Shown one piece after another: positions 7,907 through 15,628 of a DNA stretch of 32,888 nt. The stretch comes from Flavobacterium sp. Lineage in GTDB: Bacteria > Bacteroidota > Bacteroidia > Flavobacteriales > Flavobacteriaceae. The stretch is from positions 1-32,888 of the forward strand of contig JANXVF010000102.1 in assembly GCA_025351785.1 (NCBI GenBank), read 5' to 3'. The translations under genes and the position numbers were made by a program. Under the pieces are notes generated by a model. That model ran no database searches, had not been told where the DNA came from, and was given only the letters and a program-made list of their open reading frames with translations. Positions within the stretch are counted from its first letter, which is position 1, and each line of letters opens with the position of its first letter.

Positions 7907-8686
7907 CTAAAAATTTAGAAAATGAACTTTAAATTTGCTGTTTAATATATTTGACAGTACTTCAGGATTTGAATTTGTATAAAATAAAGGTCTATTTGTA
8001 TTTGATGAATCGTGTAAACCAACAGTAGTAGTAAGAAGTAATTTTGTTTGTTTGGCAACAGCTTGACCAGAATCGATAATTTTTATGTGAGAAGGCAACA
8101 ATTTTTTTATTTGTGGTATTAAGTATGGATAATGACTGCAACCTAGAACCAAATAATCAATATTTGCATCTATCATAGGGTTAAGATATTTCTCAAGCAG
8201 TGACGTCATTTCTGGAGATTTCATATTTCCATTTTCGATGAGTTCAACTAATCCATATCCTATTTGTTCCAGAATTAAAATATCTTGAAATTTCTCAATA
8301 TTTTTATAAAAAAGCTCACTATTAAGTGTTCCTTTTGTTGCAAGAATTCCTATTTTTTGAGTTTGAGAGTGCAAAGCAGCAGGCTTTATGGCAGGTTCGA
8401 TTCCTACAAAAGGTACTTTATATTTTATTCTAAGTTCTTTAATAGCATTTGTTGTTGCAGTATTGCAGGCAACTACAATTAATTTGCAATTTAAATTGAG
8501 AAGCAGTTCGGTATTTTTAGAACTCAAAAAAATGATTTCTTCTTTAGACTTTTCGCCATAAGGGGCATTTTTACTATCTGCTAGATAAATATATTCTTCA
8601 TTAGGCAACAAACTATAAATTTCGTTCCAGATAGAAGTGCCTCCTACTCCAGAATCAAAAAGTCCTATCGGATTTGAATTTGTCAT
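7907..8686 (-). CDS. murI: Glutamate racemase
   Basis: Makes D-glutamate for peptidoglycan. From the ATG at 8686 the protein is 259 residues. Both catalytic cysteines are present, C74 in VACNTATT and C183 in LGCSHYP with H185. The substrate loop DSGVGGTS (D11, S12) and the NAPYGEKS motif (about 40-47) are also kept, so the enzyme should be active. A TTG nine codons upstream at 8713 would place the start before a -7 element and inside a terminator stem, so it is rejected. The promoter and terminator arrangement suggests this gene is transcribed separately from the M1 peptidase upstream and begins with an almost leaderless mRNA. Confidence 0.97.
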   Translation of the reverse strand: MTNSNPIGLFDSGVGGTSIWNEIYSLLPNEEYIYLADSKNAPYGEKSKEEIIFLSSKNTELLLNLNCKLIVVACNTATTNAIKELRIKYKVPFVGIEPAIKPAALHSQTQKIGILATKGTLNSELFYKNIEKFQDILILEQIGYGLVELIENGNMKSPEMTSLLEKYLNPMIDANIDYLVLGCSHYPYLIPQIKKLLPSHIKIIDSGQAVAKQTKLLLTTTVGLHDSSNTNRPLFYTNSNPEVLSNILNSKFKVHFLNF

Positions 8687-8691
8687 ACTTA

Positions 8692-8699
8692 CAAATATA
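8692..8699 (-). promoter_or_regulatory. Candidate -7 element of murI
   Basis: TATATTTG (minus strand) is followed by only TAAGT before the murI ATG. With normal spacing transcription would begin at or next to the start codon, giving a leaderless or nearly leaderless mRNA. It directly follows the T run of the upstream terminator. The position may be off by one base. Confidence 0.5.
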
Positions 8700-8729
8700 A
8701 AAAAACTGCTCAAATTTAATGAACAGTTT
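8700..8729 (-). terminator. Intrinsic terminator of the DUF5687-ABC-M1 peptidase operon
   Basis: On the minus strand AAACTGTTC pairs with GAGCAGTTT (9 bp with one G-U pair; 8721-8729 with 8703-8711) around an AT-rich loop and runs into a stretch of Ts. It lies 24 nt after the M1 peptidase stop and immediately before the murI promoter element. Confidence 0.7.
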
Positions 8730-8753
8730 ATAATGTTTTATTTATCAGAAAAC

Positions 8754-10628
8754 TCATTTTATTTCAAAACTGTTGTTTTCGGTTTTTACATCTGCCATTA
8801 AACCACTGGGATCGATTGTAATTTTTTTTATGGCGGATTTAATTTTATTAATTTCAAAAAAATAATTAGGATTTCCCCAAGCCCAATCTTTAAGAATAGT
8901 TCTATTAATTTCGGGAGTTGGATTTTGTTTTTCAAAACTCATCATCCGTAGGGGAATGTAGAAACTCTCTTTGGTTCCATCTACATATTCAATCAAAACA
9001 TCAATAGGCATTGGTATTCTTCCAATTCTTTCTAATGAAATTCCGGTTTTTGAAATTCCATCAGTAGCACTTTCTACATTTTTGATTGCGTAATCAATCG
9101 TGTTTAAAGTTTGAGTCCAATCTGTTAAATACCAATCTAGATTTGCTCCTGAAACTCTTTCTGCTGTTCGTTTTATATCATTTGGAGTAGGATGTTTAAA
9201 TTTGAAATCGGTAAAATATTTTTTTACTGTTTTCATCAAATTTTCCTTTCCAATAATATATTCTAATTGTGTTAAAAAAAGTTCTCCTTTGCTGTAAGAA
9301 GCTATGCTGTAGCTTCTGTTTTCGTCATATCTGTCTGCATGAGTAGATAATGGTTGTTCTTTACCAGAATTTGCTAAATTTATATAACTTTTATAGGCAC
9401 CAATAAACGGATTATCCACTTTTTTTTCGGCTATTTCATTACTACCTAAATCTTCAATAAATGAGGTAAAACCTTCATCCATCCAGGGATGCTTACTTTC
9501 GTTGGTAGCTAAAACATGTTGAAACCATGAATGTCCCATTTCATGTGCAATTACACCAACTAAACCTTCATAAGTTCCTTCCCCAAGAATTAAAGTACAC
9601 ATGGCATATTCCATACCGCCATCGCCACCCTGAATTATAGAGTATTGATTGTAAGGATATTTGCCTACAATTTTGTTATAATATTCCATCAATTTTACCG
9701 TTTGTGGGGCTGCCTTTTTCCAGTTTTCTATTATTTTAGGATTGTTTTTATAAAGAAAATGAAGTGTAGTTCCAAAATTAGTTTTAATAACATCATGCAA
9801 GTAGTTTTTATCTGCAGCCCAAGTAAAATCGTGCACATTTGGAGCTATAAAATGCCAAGAAAGAGTTTTTTGTTTTTTTGGAATGACTACTTGAATTCCT
9901 TCATCTTGATAATTAAATCCTATTTCGTTTGGATTTTGCAAATAACCACTGCCACCAAGAATATAATTTTTATCAATTGAAATTGTAACATCAAAGTTTC
10001 CCCAAACACCATGAAATTCTCTTGAAATATATGGATCAGCATGCCAACCTTCAAAGTCAAATTCGGCAATTTTTGGGTACCACTGACTCATTGATAATTC
10101 TATACCTTCTTTATTATTTCGCCCTGATCGTCTAATTTGAATTGGAACTTGACCAGTAAAATCGAGCGTTAATGTAGTTGATTTTCCTGGCAAAATGGGT
10201 TTTGCCAAGACAACTTCTAAAATAGTTTCAACCTCTTTAAAATTTGTTATTACACCATCTTGTTTTAAATTTAAAACATGTAAAAACCCTATTTCGTTTG
10301 GCAATAATTTTGAAATTCTACTTTCTTTAATTTCTTTTTCGCCAACTTTAATTTTGTTAACCATTCTGCCATCGGGATCTTTTATATTTTGAAGGCGCAT
10401 ATCCATTTCGCTTCCTGGTTGAAAAGCGTTATTGTATAAATGATAAAAAACACGCTTTAAAGTATCTTGCGAATTGTTTGTGTAAATTAATTCTTGTTTT
10501 CCTGTATACAGATATGTTTTTACATCTATTGAAACTGCCATTTTATAATCTACTTTTTGTTGCCAATAGTTAGCTGTTTGTGCAAATGAAATAGTAGAAA
10601 CAAGAAGTGTAAAAATTATTTTTTTCAT
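8754..10628 (-). CDS. M1 family metallopeptidase with signal peptide
   Basis: A 624-residue zinc aminopeptidase-like protein. The N-terminus (KKIIFTLLVSTISFAQ) is a signal peptide with likely cleavage near residue 16, so it acts in the periplasm or at the surface. A beta-rich N-terminal domain (about 20-230) precedes the catalytic domain with GGMEYA (337-342), the HEMGH zinc site (H362, E363, H366) and the third ligand E385 in WMDEGF. The substrate is unknown. Two ATGs are possible, 10640 and 10628; I took the one giving a compact signal peptide. It follows the ABC ATPase closely (26 nt, or 14 nt from the other ATG) and probably belongs to the same operon as the DUF5687-like protein. Confidence 0.93.
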   Translation of the reverse strand: MKKIIFTLLVSTISFAQTANYWQQKVDYKMAVSIDVKTYLYTGKQELIYTNNSQDTLKRVFYHLYNNAFQPGSEMDMRLQNIKDPDGRMVNKIKVGEKEIKESRISKLLPNEIGFLHVLNLKQDGVITNFKEVETILEVVLAKPILPGKSTTLTLDFTGQVPIQIRRSGRNNKEGIELSMSQWYPKIAEFDFEGWHADPYISREFHGVWGNFDVTISIDKNYILGGSGYLQNPNEIGFNYQDEGIQVVIPKKQKTLSWHFIAPNVHDFTWAADKNYLHDVIKTNFGTTLHFLYKNNPKIIENWKKAAPQTVKLMEYYNKIVGKYPYNQYSIIQGGDGGMEYAMCTLILGEGTYEGLVGVIAHEMGHSWFQHVLATNESKHPWMDEGFTSFIEDLGSNEIAEKKVDNPFIGAYKSYINLANSGKEQPLSTHADRYDENRSYSIASYSKGELFLTQLEYIIGKENLMKTVKKYFTDFKFKHPTPNDIKRTAERVSGANLDWYLTDWTQTLNTIDYAIKNVESATDGISKTGISLERIGRIPMPIDVLIEYVDGTKESFYIPLRMMSFEKQNPTPEINRTILKDWAWGNPNYFFEINKIKSAIKKITIDPSGLMADVKTENNSFEIK

Positions 10629-10654
10629 TAAGTAAGTCATTATTTAAGTATTAA

Positions 10655-11353
10655 TCAAATTGCAAAATAGGCTTCAAGTTCCTTCAAAGTTTCGTCTGAT
10701 GTTATTATATCTTTTACAATTTCTCCGTTATTTAACGCTACAATTCTGTTACAAACTTCGACTGTGTGCTGCAAGTCGTGACTCGAGACTAAAACGGTAA
10801 CTTCAGGATTATCGGCAAGATCTTTAATTATTTTTTTAAGTCTGCTTACAGTTGTTGGATCTAAATTTGCAAAAGGTTCATCGAGTATTATCACTTTAGG
10901 ATTTCCTATTAATGTGGCAATGATTCCAACCTTTTTCATATTTCCTTTGGATAAATCCCTTAAATATTTTTTACTATTTAATATTTCTCCATTAAAAAAA
11001 TCGTTGTGTTTCAACAATAACGCATCTACATCGGCTTTATTTTGATTGCGTAAATCCCCTATAAAATAGAAATACTCTTCTGCCGTAAGATATCCTATAA
11101 GAAAACTTTCGTCAATAAAGGCAGCTGTAAAAGGTTTCCAAGCTTCACTGGTATTCACTTGAATTTTATCATTAACTACTGTTCCAGTTGTAGGCTGAAT
11201 TAAGTCTAGCAACAAACTAAAAAAAGTAGTTTTGCCTGCACCATTGTTACCTACTAAACCCAAACTTTGACCTTTTGGAATTTCCAAATGCGGTACGTTT
11301 AAAACTGTGATTCCGTTATTATAAGTTTTTGAAAGTGATTGTACTTGTATCAT
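10655..11353 (-). CDS. ABC transporter ATP-binding protein
   Basis: A 232-residue ATPase subunit. Walker A is GNNGAGKTT (35-43), the signature is the divergent LSKGN (134-138), Walker B is VIILDEPFANLDP (about 154-166) and the switch is H192 in VSSHDLQH. The usual Q-loop glutamine is not obvious in AAFIDES (about 77-83). The membrane partner is almost certainly the DUF5687-like protein directly upstream (39-nt gap, same strand). The pairing of one ATPase with one multi-pass protein resembles exporters of the CcmA/Nod type. The cargo cannot be told from sequence. Confidence 0.93.
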   Translation of the reverse strand: MIQVQSLSKTYNNGITVLNVPHLEIPKGQSLGLVGNNGAGKTTFFSLLLDLIQPTTGTVVNDKIQVNTSEAWKPFTAAFIDESFLIGYLTAEEYFYFIGDLRNQNKADVDALLLKHNDFFNGEILNSKKYLRDLSKGNMKKVGIIATLIGNPKVIILDEPFANLDPTTVSRLKKIIKDLADNPEVTVLVSSHDLQHTVEVCNRIVALNNGEIVKDIITSDETLKELEAYFAI

Positions 11354-11392
11354 TTTTAATTTTATTTATAGTTAAAAAAGCTGTTGGAATAA

Positions 11393-12862
11393 CTAATTTT
11401 TTTGTTTGTAGGCTGCAATAGTTGCATATTTTTCTTTTTTGTAAATTTTTTCAATTATCGAAAACATTTTATCTCTAAAAGCAAAACCTAAAACTCCAGC
11501 TATAGCAACAAAAAGACATCCAATATTGGCATTAAAAATAAAATAACCAAGTGCATAAAGCATCATTGGGACTAAAAATTTAGGCAGCGAAATGAGCATT
11601 GTTTTAATATTGAAAGCTTGACGATCGCCAAATGCACCTTTTGCTTGAGACAAATCAATAGGAGTTTTTACAAAGGCTCCACCTAGCAAAACTAAATGTG
11701 AATTGACACCACAATTATAGACGGCACCCACAACAATTAAAAGATAAATATGCCATCCAAAATAGATATAAAATGAAGCTAAAACTGTAGAAATTACCGT
11801 TGCAATAACCATTAACCACCATTTTGAACTCAAATAATCTTTATATTGTATGTTTTGGCTCATCATTAATTGAAAATAGGAACTATCCCAACTAGGCACA
11901 AACTGTCCGAAAGTAAACAGAAATCCACCAGAAACAAAAATTCCTGCAAAAACATGCATTGTCGGATTGTTATAAGCCTTTATAGAGTTTGAAAAAAATA
12001 ATAATCCATAAAAAATGAACATCAAACTCATTAAAAGCGTTGTTCTTGAACGTTTGTTTCTTTTTAAAAGTTTGATATCATTTTTCAAAAAAGTTCCCAA
12101 AGTTCCAAATTTATCTAAAAATGTAAAATTTTCAGTTTTGGCGACTTCATATTTTTTTGCTAAACCTTCATCAAGATTCAAATTACTTTTGAAATAGTTA
12201 AAGGCAAAATAATACAAAATGAACAGAGAAAATATTGGAATTAAAAAATAATAATTTGAGTGAAACATTCCGTTAAAAAACCTGGAAGTATAAATTGTAA
12301 CATCAAAATATTGGTAGTATTGAGCGATTCCAAAACCCAAAACAATAAGTACGATAGGATAGAAAAAACTGTCTTTATTGTTTATTAAAACATTGATATA
12401 GTTGTTGCAATAAATGAGTGCAACAATACCAAAATGCCAAAAAATAACATTCGAAATTGGAAAATCTTTAAGTAAAAGTGTAATTGTGAATGGCAGAAAC
12501 AAAAATGCGTGTAACCAATTAAAAAAAGATAAGGCTGTTTTACCCAATGTAAAATTTACAATTGTATTTCGATTTATAGGTAATGTTAATAAGGGTTTGA
12601 TATTTATTACTGGCATTTTTTGTAAAAAATATCTAATTACTAAATCTATAACAAAATAGTAAATCAAAAATTTATTTACTGTAGCAATAGGCTCCAGATT
12701 ATTTTCTTTAAGTATAGGATAAATTGCAAATCCTAGAATTAAAAATACTGCAATAAAATAGAGTGCCAACAATGCCATAACTATTTTAAGAACTAAATTT
12801 GTTCCAAATGAAGCCGATCTGAAAAAGGATTTCCATTCTAGATTTATAAAATGTTTGAACAT
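11393..12862 (-). CDS. DUF5687-like multi-pass membrane protein (ABC permease partner)
   Basis: A 489-residue integral membrane protein with many hydrophobic segments, for example around 23-48, 107-130, 158-175, 205-225, 280-298 and several between 345 and 465. The N-terminus MFKHFINLEWKSFFRSASFG is characteristic of a Bacteroidota-specific permease family that I believe is DUF5687. It is the first gene of the DUF5687-ABC-M1 operon, so the three may act together, for instance in export and processing of an envelope component; that is inference. A near match to the -7 element (TACATTTA) lies about 30 nt upstream, but I do not count it as a promoter. Confidence 0.8.
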   Translation of the reverse strand: MFKHFINLEWKSFFRSASFGTNLVLKIVMALLALYFIAVFLILGFAIYPILKENNLEPIATVNKFLIYYFVIDLVIRYFLQKMPVINIKPLLTLPINRNTIVNFTLGKTALSFFNWLHAFLFLPFTITLLLKDFPISNVIFWHFGIVALIYCNNYINVLINNKDSFFYPIVLIVLGFGIAQYYQYFDVTIYTSRFFNGMFHSNYYFLIPIFSLFILYYFAFNYFKSNLNLDEGLAKKYEVAKTENFTFLDKFGTLGTFLKNDIKLLKRNKRSRTTLLMSLMFIFYGLLFFSNSIKAYNNPTMHVFAGIFVSGGFLFTFGQFVPSWDSSYFQLMMSQNIQYKDYLSSKWWLMVIATVISTVLASFYIYFGWHIYLLIVVGAVYNCGVNSHLVLLGGAFVKTPIDLSQAKGAFGDRQAFNIKTMLISLPKFLVPMMLYALGYFIFNANIGCLFVAIAGVLGFAFRDKMFSIIEKIYKKEKYATIAAYKQKN

Positions 12863-12958
12863 AATATTTAGTTTTTTAGTTTTTAAATTAGTTTATAAAT
12901 GTATCAAAATGTTACAATAATTTGAAATGAATGTCAATAATAATAAATTCAATTTTCA

Positions 12959-12966
12959 TACTTTTG
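12959..12966 (+). promoter_or_regulatory. Candidate -7 element of the reductase gene
   Basis: TACTTTTG fits TAnnTTTG and lies 16 nt before the ATG at 12983, again predicting a very short leader. No TTG is seen about 20 nt upstream. Confidence 0.45.
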
Positions 12967-12982
12967 TAAAAAAAATAGTATA

Positions 12983-14035
12983 ATGTCATTATTTTATAAG
13001 TTACAAATAAAAGAGGTAAAACGAGAAACTATTAATGCAGTTTCTATTGTTTTTAATGTTCCAGAAGAATTAAAATCGGTTTATAAATTTAAAGCGGGCC
13101 AGTATTTAAATCTTAAATTAACTTTGGATGGGGCAGAGATTCGACGTGCATATTCTATTTGTTCATCACCAAATAGTGGTGAATTACGAATTTCTATAAA
13201 AGCAGTAAAACATGGACTGTTTTCCAAATTTGCTAATGATAATTTAAAAGTAGGAGATTTGATTGAAGTAGCACAACCAGAAGGAAAATTTACTTTTGAA
13301 CCCAATGCTGATAGACAAAAAAACTATGCAGGTTTTGTTGCAGGAAGCGGTATTACACCAGTCTTATCTATTTTGCAATCGGTTCTAGAAAGTGAACCTA
13401 AAAGTAGTTTTGTGCTTGTTTATGGAAATAAAAATCAAGAGGAAACTATTTTTTATAATCAGTTGCATACCTTACAACTTCAATATGTAGGTAGATTATT
13501 TGTACATTTTGTGTATAGTCAAGCAAAAGTAGATAACACCCTTTTTGGTCGTATAGATAAATCGACGGTCAATTTTATTTTGAACACTAAACATAAAGAA
13601 TTAGAATTTGATAAATTTTATTTATGCGGTCCCGAAGAGATGATAAATTTAGTTTCGGATGTGTTAAAAGAACACAATGTATCTGAAAAAGATATTAAAT
13701 TTGAGTTATTTTCAACTTCAATATCTAATGCAATCGAAGCCACTTCAAATGATGGTCATACAAAAATTTCTATATTGGTTGATGGTGATGAAGTGACTTT
13801 TGAAATGAGTCAAAAACAAACAATACTCGAGGCGGCTTTAAAACAAGGTCTTGATGCTCCCTATTCCTGTCAAGGCGGAATTTGCAGCAGTTGCTTAGCA
13901 CGAATTTCAAAAGGAACTGTAACAATGAAAAAAAATTCAATTTTAACTGATAGCGAAATAGCCGAAGGATTAATTTTAACTTGTCAAGCACATCCTACAT
14001 CAACTGAAATTTTTGTTAATTATGACGATGTTTAA
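12983..14035 (+). CDS. FAD/NAD(P)- and 2Fe-2S-binding oxidoreductase (PaaE/ferredoxin-NADP reductase-like)
   Basis: A 350-residue electron-transfer protein with three modules: an FAD-binding barrel (about 1-105, R55-A-Y-S), an NAD(P)-binding domain (about 110-225, GSGITPVLSI at 121-130, CGPEEM at 215-220) and a C-terminal plant-type ferredoxin. The cluster cysteines C296, C301, C304 and C334 have the canonical x4-x2-x29 spacing. This is the architecture of PaaE and of the phthalate dioxygenase reductase group, passing electrons from NAD(P)H to an oxygenase or desaturase. No paa gene or oxygenase is nearby, so the partner is unknown and I give no symbol. It is monocistronic, with a terminator at 14080-14120. 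Confidence 0.9.
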   Translation: MSLFYKLQIKEVKRETINAVSIVFNVPEELKSVYKFKAGQYLNLKLTLDGAEIRRAYSICSSPNSGELRISIKAVKHGLFSKFANDNLKVGDLIEVAQPEGKFTFEPNADRQKNYAGFVAGSGITPVLSILQSVLESEPKSSFVLVYGNKNQEETIFYNQLHTLQLQYVGRLFVHFVYSQAKVDNTLFGRIDKSTVNFILNTKHKELEFDKFYLCGPEEMINLVSDVLKEHNVSEKDIKFELFSTSISNAIEATSNDGHTKISILVDGDEVTFEMSQKQTILEAALKQGLDAPYSCQGGICSSCLARISKGTVTMKKNSILTDSEIAEGLILTCQAHPTSTEIFVNYDDV

Positions 14036-14079
14036 AATTTATTTAAGTTTTTAATCGCACACCGTTAACAGTAATTAAT

Positions 14080-14120
14080 AAAGCTCAAACATAAAATTTT
14101 TAAATTTGTGTTTGAGCTTT
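14080..14120. terminator. Bidirectional terminator between the reductase and the outer-membrane protein
   Basis: A 12-bp perfect stem (AAAGCTCAAACA at 14080-14091 with its complement at 14109-14120) encloses an AT-rich loop between two convergent genes. The T tracts on both sides are short (CTTTTGTTTG on plus, CTTTATTAATT on minus). Confidence 0.7.
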
Positions 14121-14151
14121 TGTTTGATAAGAAATAGTAACTTGATAGTTT

Positions 14152-14643
14152 TTACAAATTAAACGAAGCTCCTATTTGAAACACAAATTGGTTATTAAAT
14201 CGATCATAACCTTCTGCGTTTGAATTATATTTTGCTAACGGAATACCAGCTTCTGTGTAAATTCCGAAACCGTCAGTAAAGAAATATCGCGCACCTAAAT
14301 GAGCTCCTAAATTTCGTAACCCTAAATCGAGACCAGGATAAATATCTAGTTTTTTACTAATATTTAAAACGCTTCCAATATTTGCATTGAATCGAACTTT
14401 AGCATCAAAACGATCATTAAATTTTGGAGTTCCATCACCTTTTGTAGTGTTTAATAAATAAGAAGCAGCAAACCCGTAAGATAAGTTTTCACCAATCCCA
14501 AAATCGACTGTGCTACCTATTCCTGCAGCAAATTCTTGAACAGTTGCACCAACTTGAAATTTGATATCCCCCTTACCTTTAAAAGCTTGCCCGTTTATCA
14601 ATCCTAAAGATACTAGTGCTAAAAGTGTAATTATTTTTTTCAT
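14152..14643 (-). CDS. Small outer-membrane beta-barrel-like secreted protein
   Basis: A 163-residue protein with a signal peptide (MKKIITLLALVSLGLINGQA, cleavage near residue 19) followed by alternating hydrophobic and polar strands rich in Gly and aromatic residues, such as SYGFAASYLL, LGAHLGARYFF and a last strand FVFQIGASFNL ending in Leu. That C-terminus and the overall length fit a small eight-stranded outer-membrane barrel. It resembles a family common in flavobacteria (perhaps DUF6646), which I recall without certainty. An ATG at 14673 is also in frame but lies at the edge of the -7 element, so 14643 is chosen. It shares a strand with the phosphatase 65 nt upstream but has its own promoter signal. 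Confidence 0.75.
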   Translation of the reverse strand: MKKIITLLALVSLGLINGQAFKGKGDIKFQVGATVQEFAAGIGSTVDFGIGENLSYGFAASYLLNTTKGDGTPKFNDRFDAKVRFNANIGSVLNISKKLDIYPGLDLGLRNLGAHLGARYFFTDGFGIYTEAGIPLAKYNSNAEGYDRFNNQFVFQIGASFNL

Positions 14644-14660
14644 TTTTTCATTAATTTGCA

Positions 14661-14668
14661 CAAATATA
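14661..14668 (-). promoter_or_regulatory. Candidate -7 element of the small barrel protein gene
   Basis: TATATTTG on the minus strand lies 17 nt before the ATG at 14643. The in-frame ATG at 14673 lies upstream of this element, so it cannot be on a transcript started here. Confidence 0.5.
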
Positions 14669-14708
14669 ATCATCCTCTTTAAAAAAAGGTTTATTCTTAT
14701 TTATAATT

Positions 14709-15437
14709 TTAATTTCTCCCTTTTTCATCTGGATACAATTCAATAAGAGTGTCACTTTGCCAATATTCTTTTGAATCGACATCCAAAATGGTTAAAAAAC
14801 CTTTAAATGCGGCTCCCGTATCAACATTCCATACACAAGCTTTTTGAACAGGAATAAATTTACTTATTCTAGAAACAGGTGTGTGACCTATGTAAATCTC
14901 ATCATATAATGTGAGTCTTTTAGGATAGTATTTGCTGGTTTTTTCAATTTTTTTATCCAATGCTAGAGCGGTTTCCCAGAGTGTTCGATCCCAATAAAAT
15001 AATTTCTCAAAATATTCATGTTTAACACCGTTCATATTAGTAAACCCAGCATGAATAAACAACCTATTTTTTGAATCTAAATAGTAATTTTGTAATGATT
15101 TCAAAAATTCTATATGATTTTGTTTTACACTAGTTGAAACTTTAGAATAAGCAGTTACAGTAGCCTCTCCGCCATGTTTATACCATTCTAAATTGTCTTT
15201 GCTTTTATCGAGCCATTGCAACAAAAGTTCGTCGTGATTACCTCTTATAAAAATGCAATTTTGTTTTAAATTTATTTCAATAAGATAGTCAATAACTTCG
15301 GGCGATTGACTCCATCCATCTACATAATCACCCAGAAAAATCAAAGTATCGTTTGTGGTAACTTTTGCACGACTTATAACTTGAAGTAGTGCTTTATAAC
15401 CTCCGTGGATGTCGCCTATTACAAATGTTTTGCCCAT
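14709..15437 (-). CDS. PPP-family metallophosphatase (serine/threonine phosphatase or Ap4A hydrolase-like)
   Basis: A 242-residue cytosolic metallophosphoesterase. It has the three PPP signatures: GDIHGG (D9, H11), GDYVDGW (D37, D40) and RGNHDE (N67, H68). GHTPVS and the VWNVDTGAAF region near the C-terminus supply further metal ligands and the closing strand. The second motif ends in Gly where protein phosphatases usually have Arg (GDxxDR). The size and sequence match bacterial PrpA/PrpB-like enzymes. Whether it removes phosphate from proteins, from diadenosine polyphosphates or from other substrates is not visible. It is divergent from trhO across 191 nt. Confidence 0.9.
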   Translation of the reverse strand: MGKTFVIGDIHGGYKALLQVISRAKVTTNDTLIFLGDYVDGWSQSPEVIDYLIEINLKQNCIFIRGNHDELLLQWLDKSKDNLEWYKHGGEATVTAYSKVSTSVKQNHIEFLKSLQNYYLDSKNRLFIHAGFTNMNGVKHEYFEKLFYWDRTLWETALALDKKIEKTSKYYPKRLTLYDEIYIGHTPVSRISKFIPVQKACVWNVDTGAAFKGFLTILDVDSKEYWQSDTLIELYPDEKGRN

Positions 15438-15562
15438 TTAATTATTCTAATTTTTTTTATAAAAGTAATTCAAAACAGCGAAATTTTATAGTCAAATTGA
15501 ATAAATAAATCAGATATCAAGATTGAATAAACGTTTTTTAGCAGTCACTATTTTTTTTGAAT

Positions 15563-15570
15563 TATATTTG
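15563..15570 (+). promoter_or_regulatory. Candidate -7 element of trhO
   Basis: TATATTTG followed by C lies 58 nt before the trhO ATG. No proper TTG box is present at the -33 distance. If used, the transcript would have a leader of about 50 nt. Confidence 0.4.
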
Positions 15571-15628
15571 CATAAGAATTCTTCCAATTAGAATTTAAAA
15601 AATACATCACGCAAAAAACGTTTATAGT

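Noticed and set aside
8700..8713. A murI start at the TTG at 8713
   Set aside because: It would lie within the terminator stem and upstream of the -7 element; the ATG at 8686 yields the normal MurI N-terminus.
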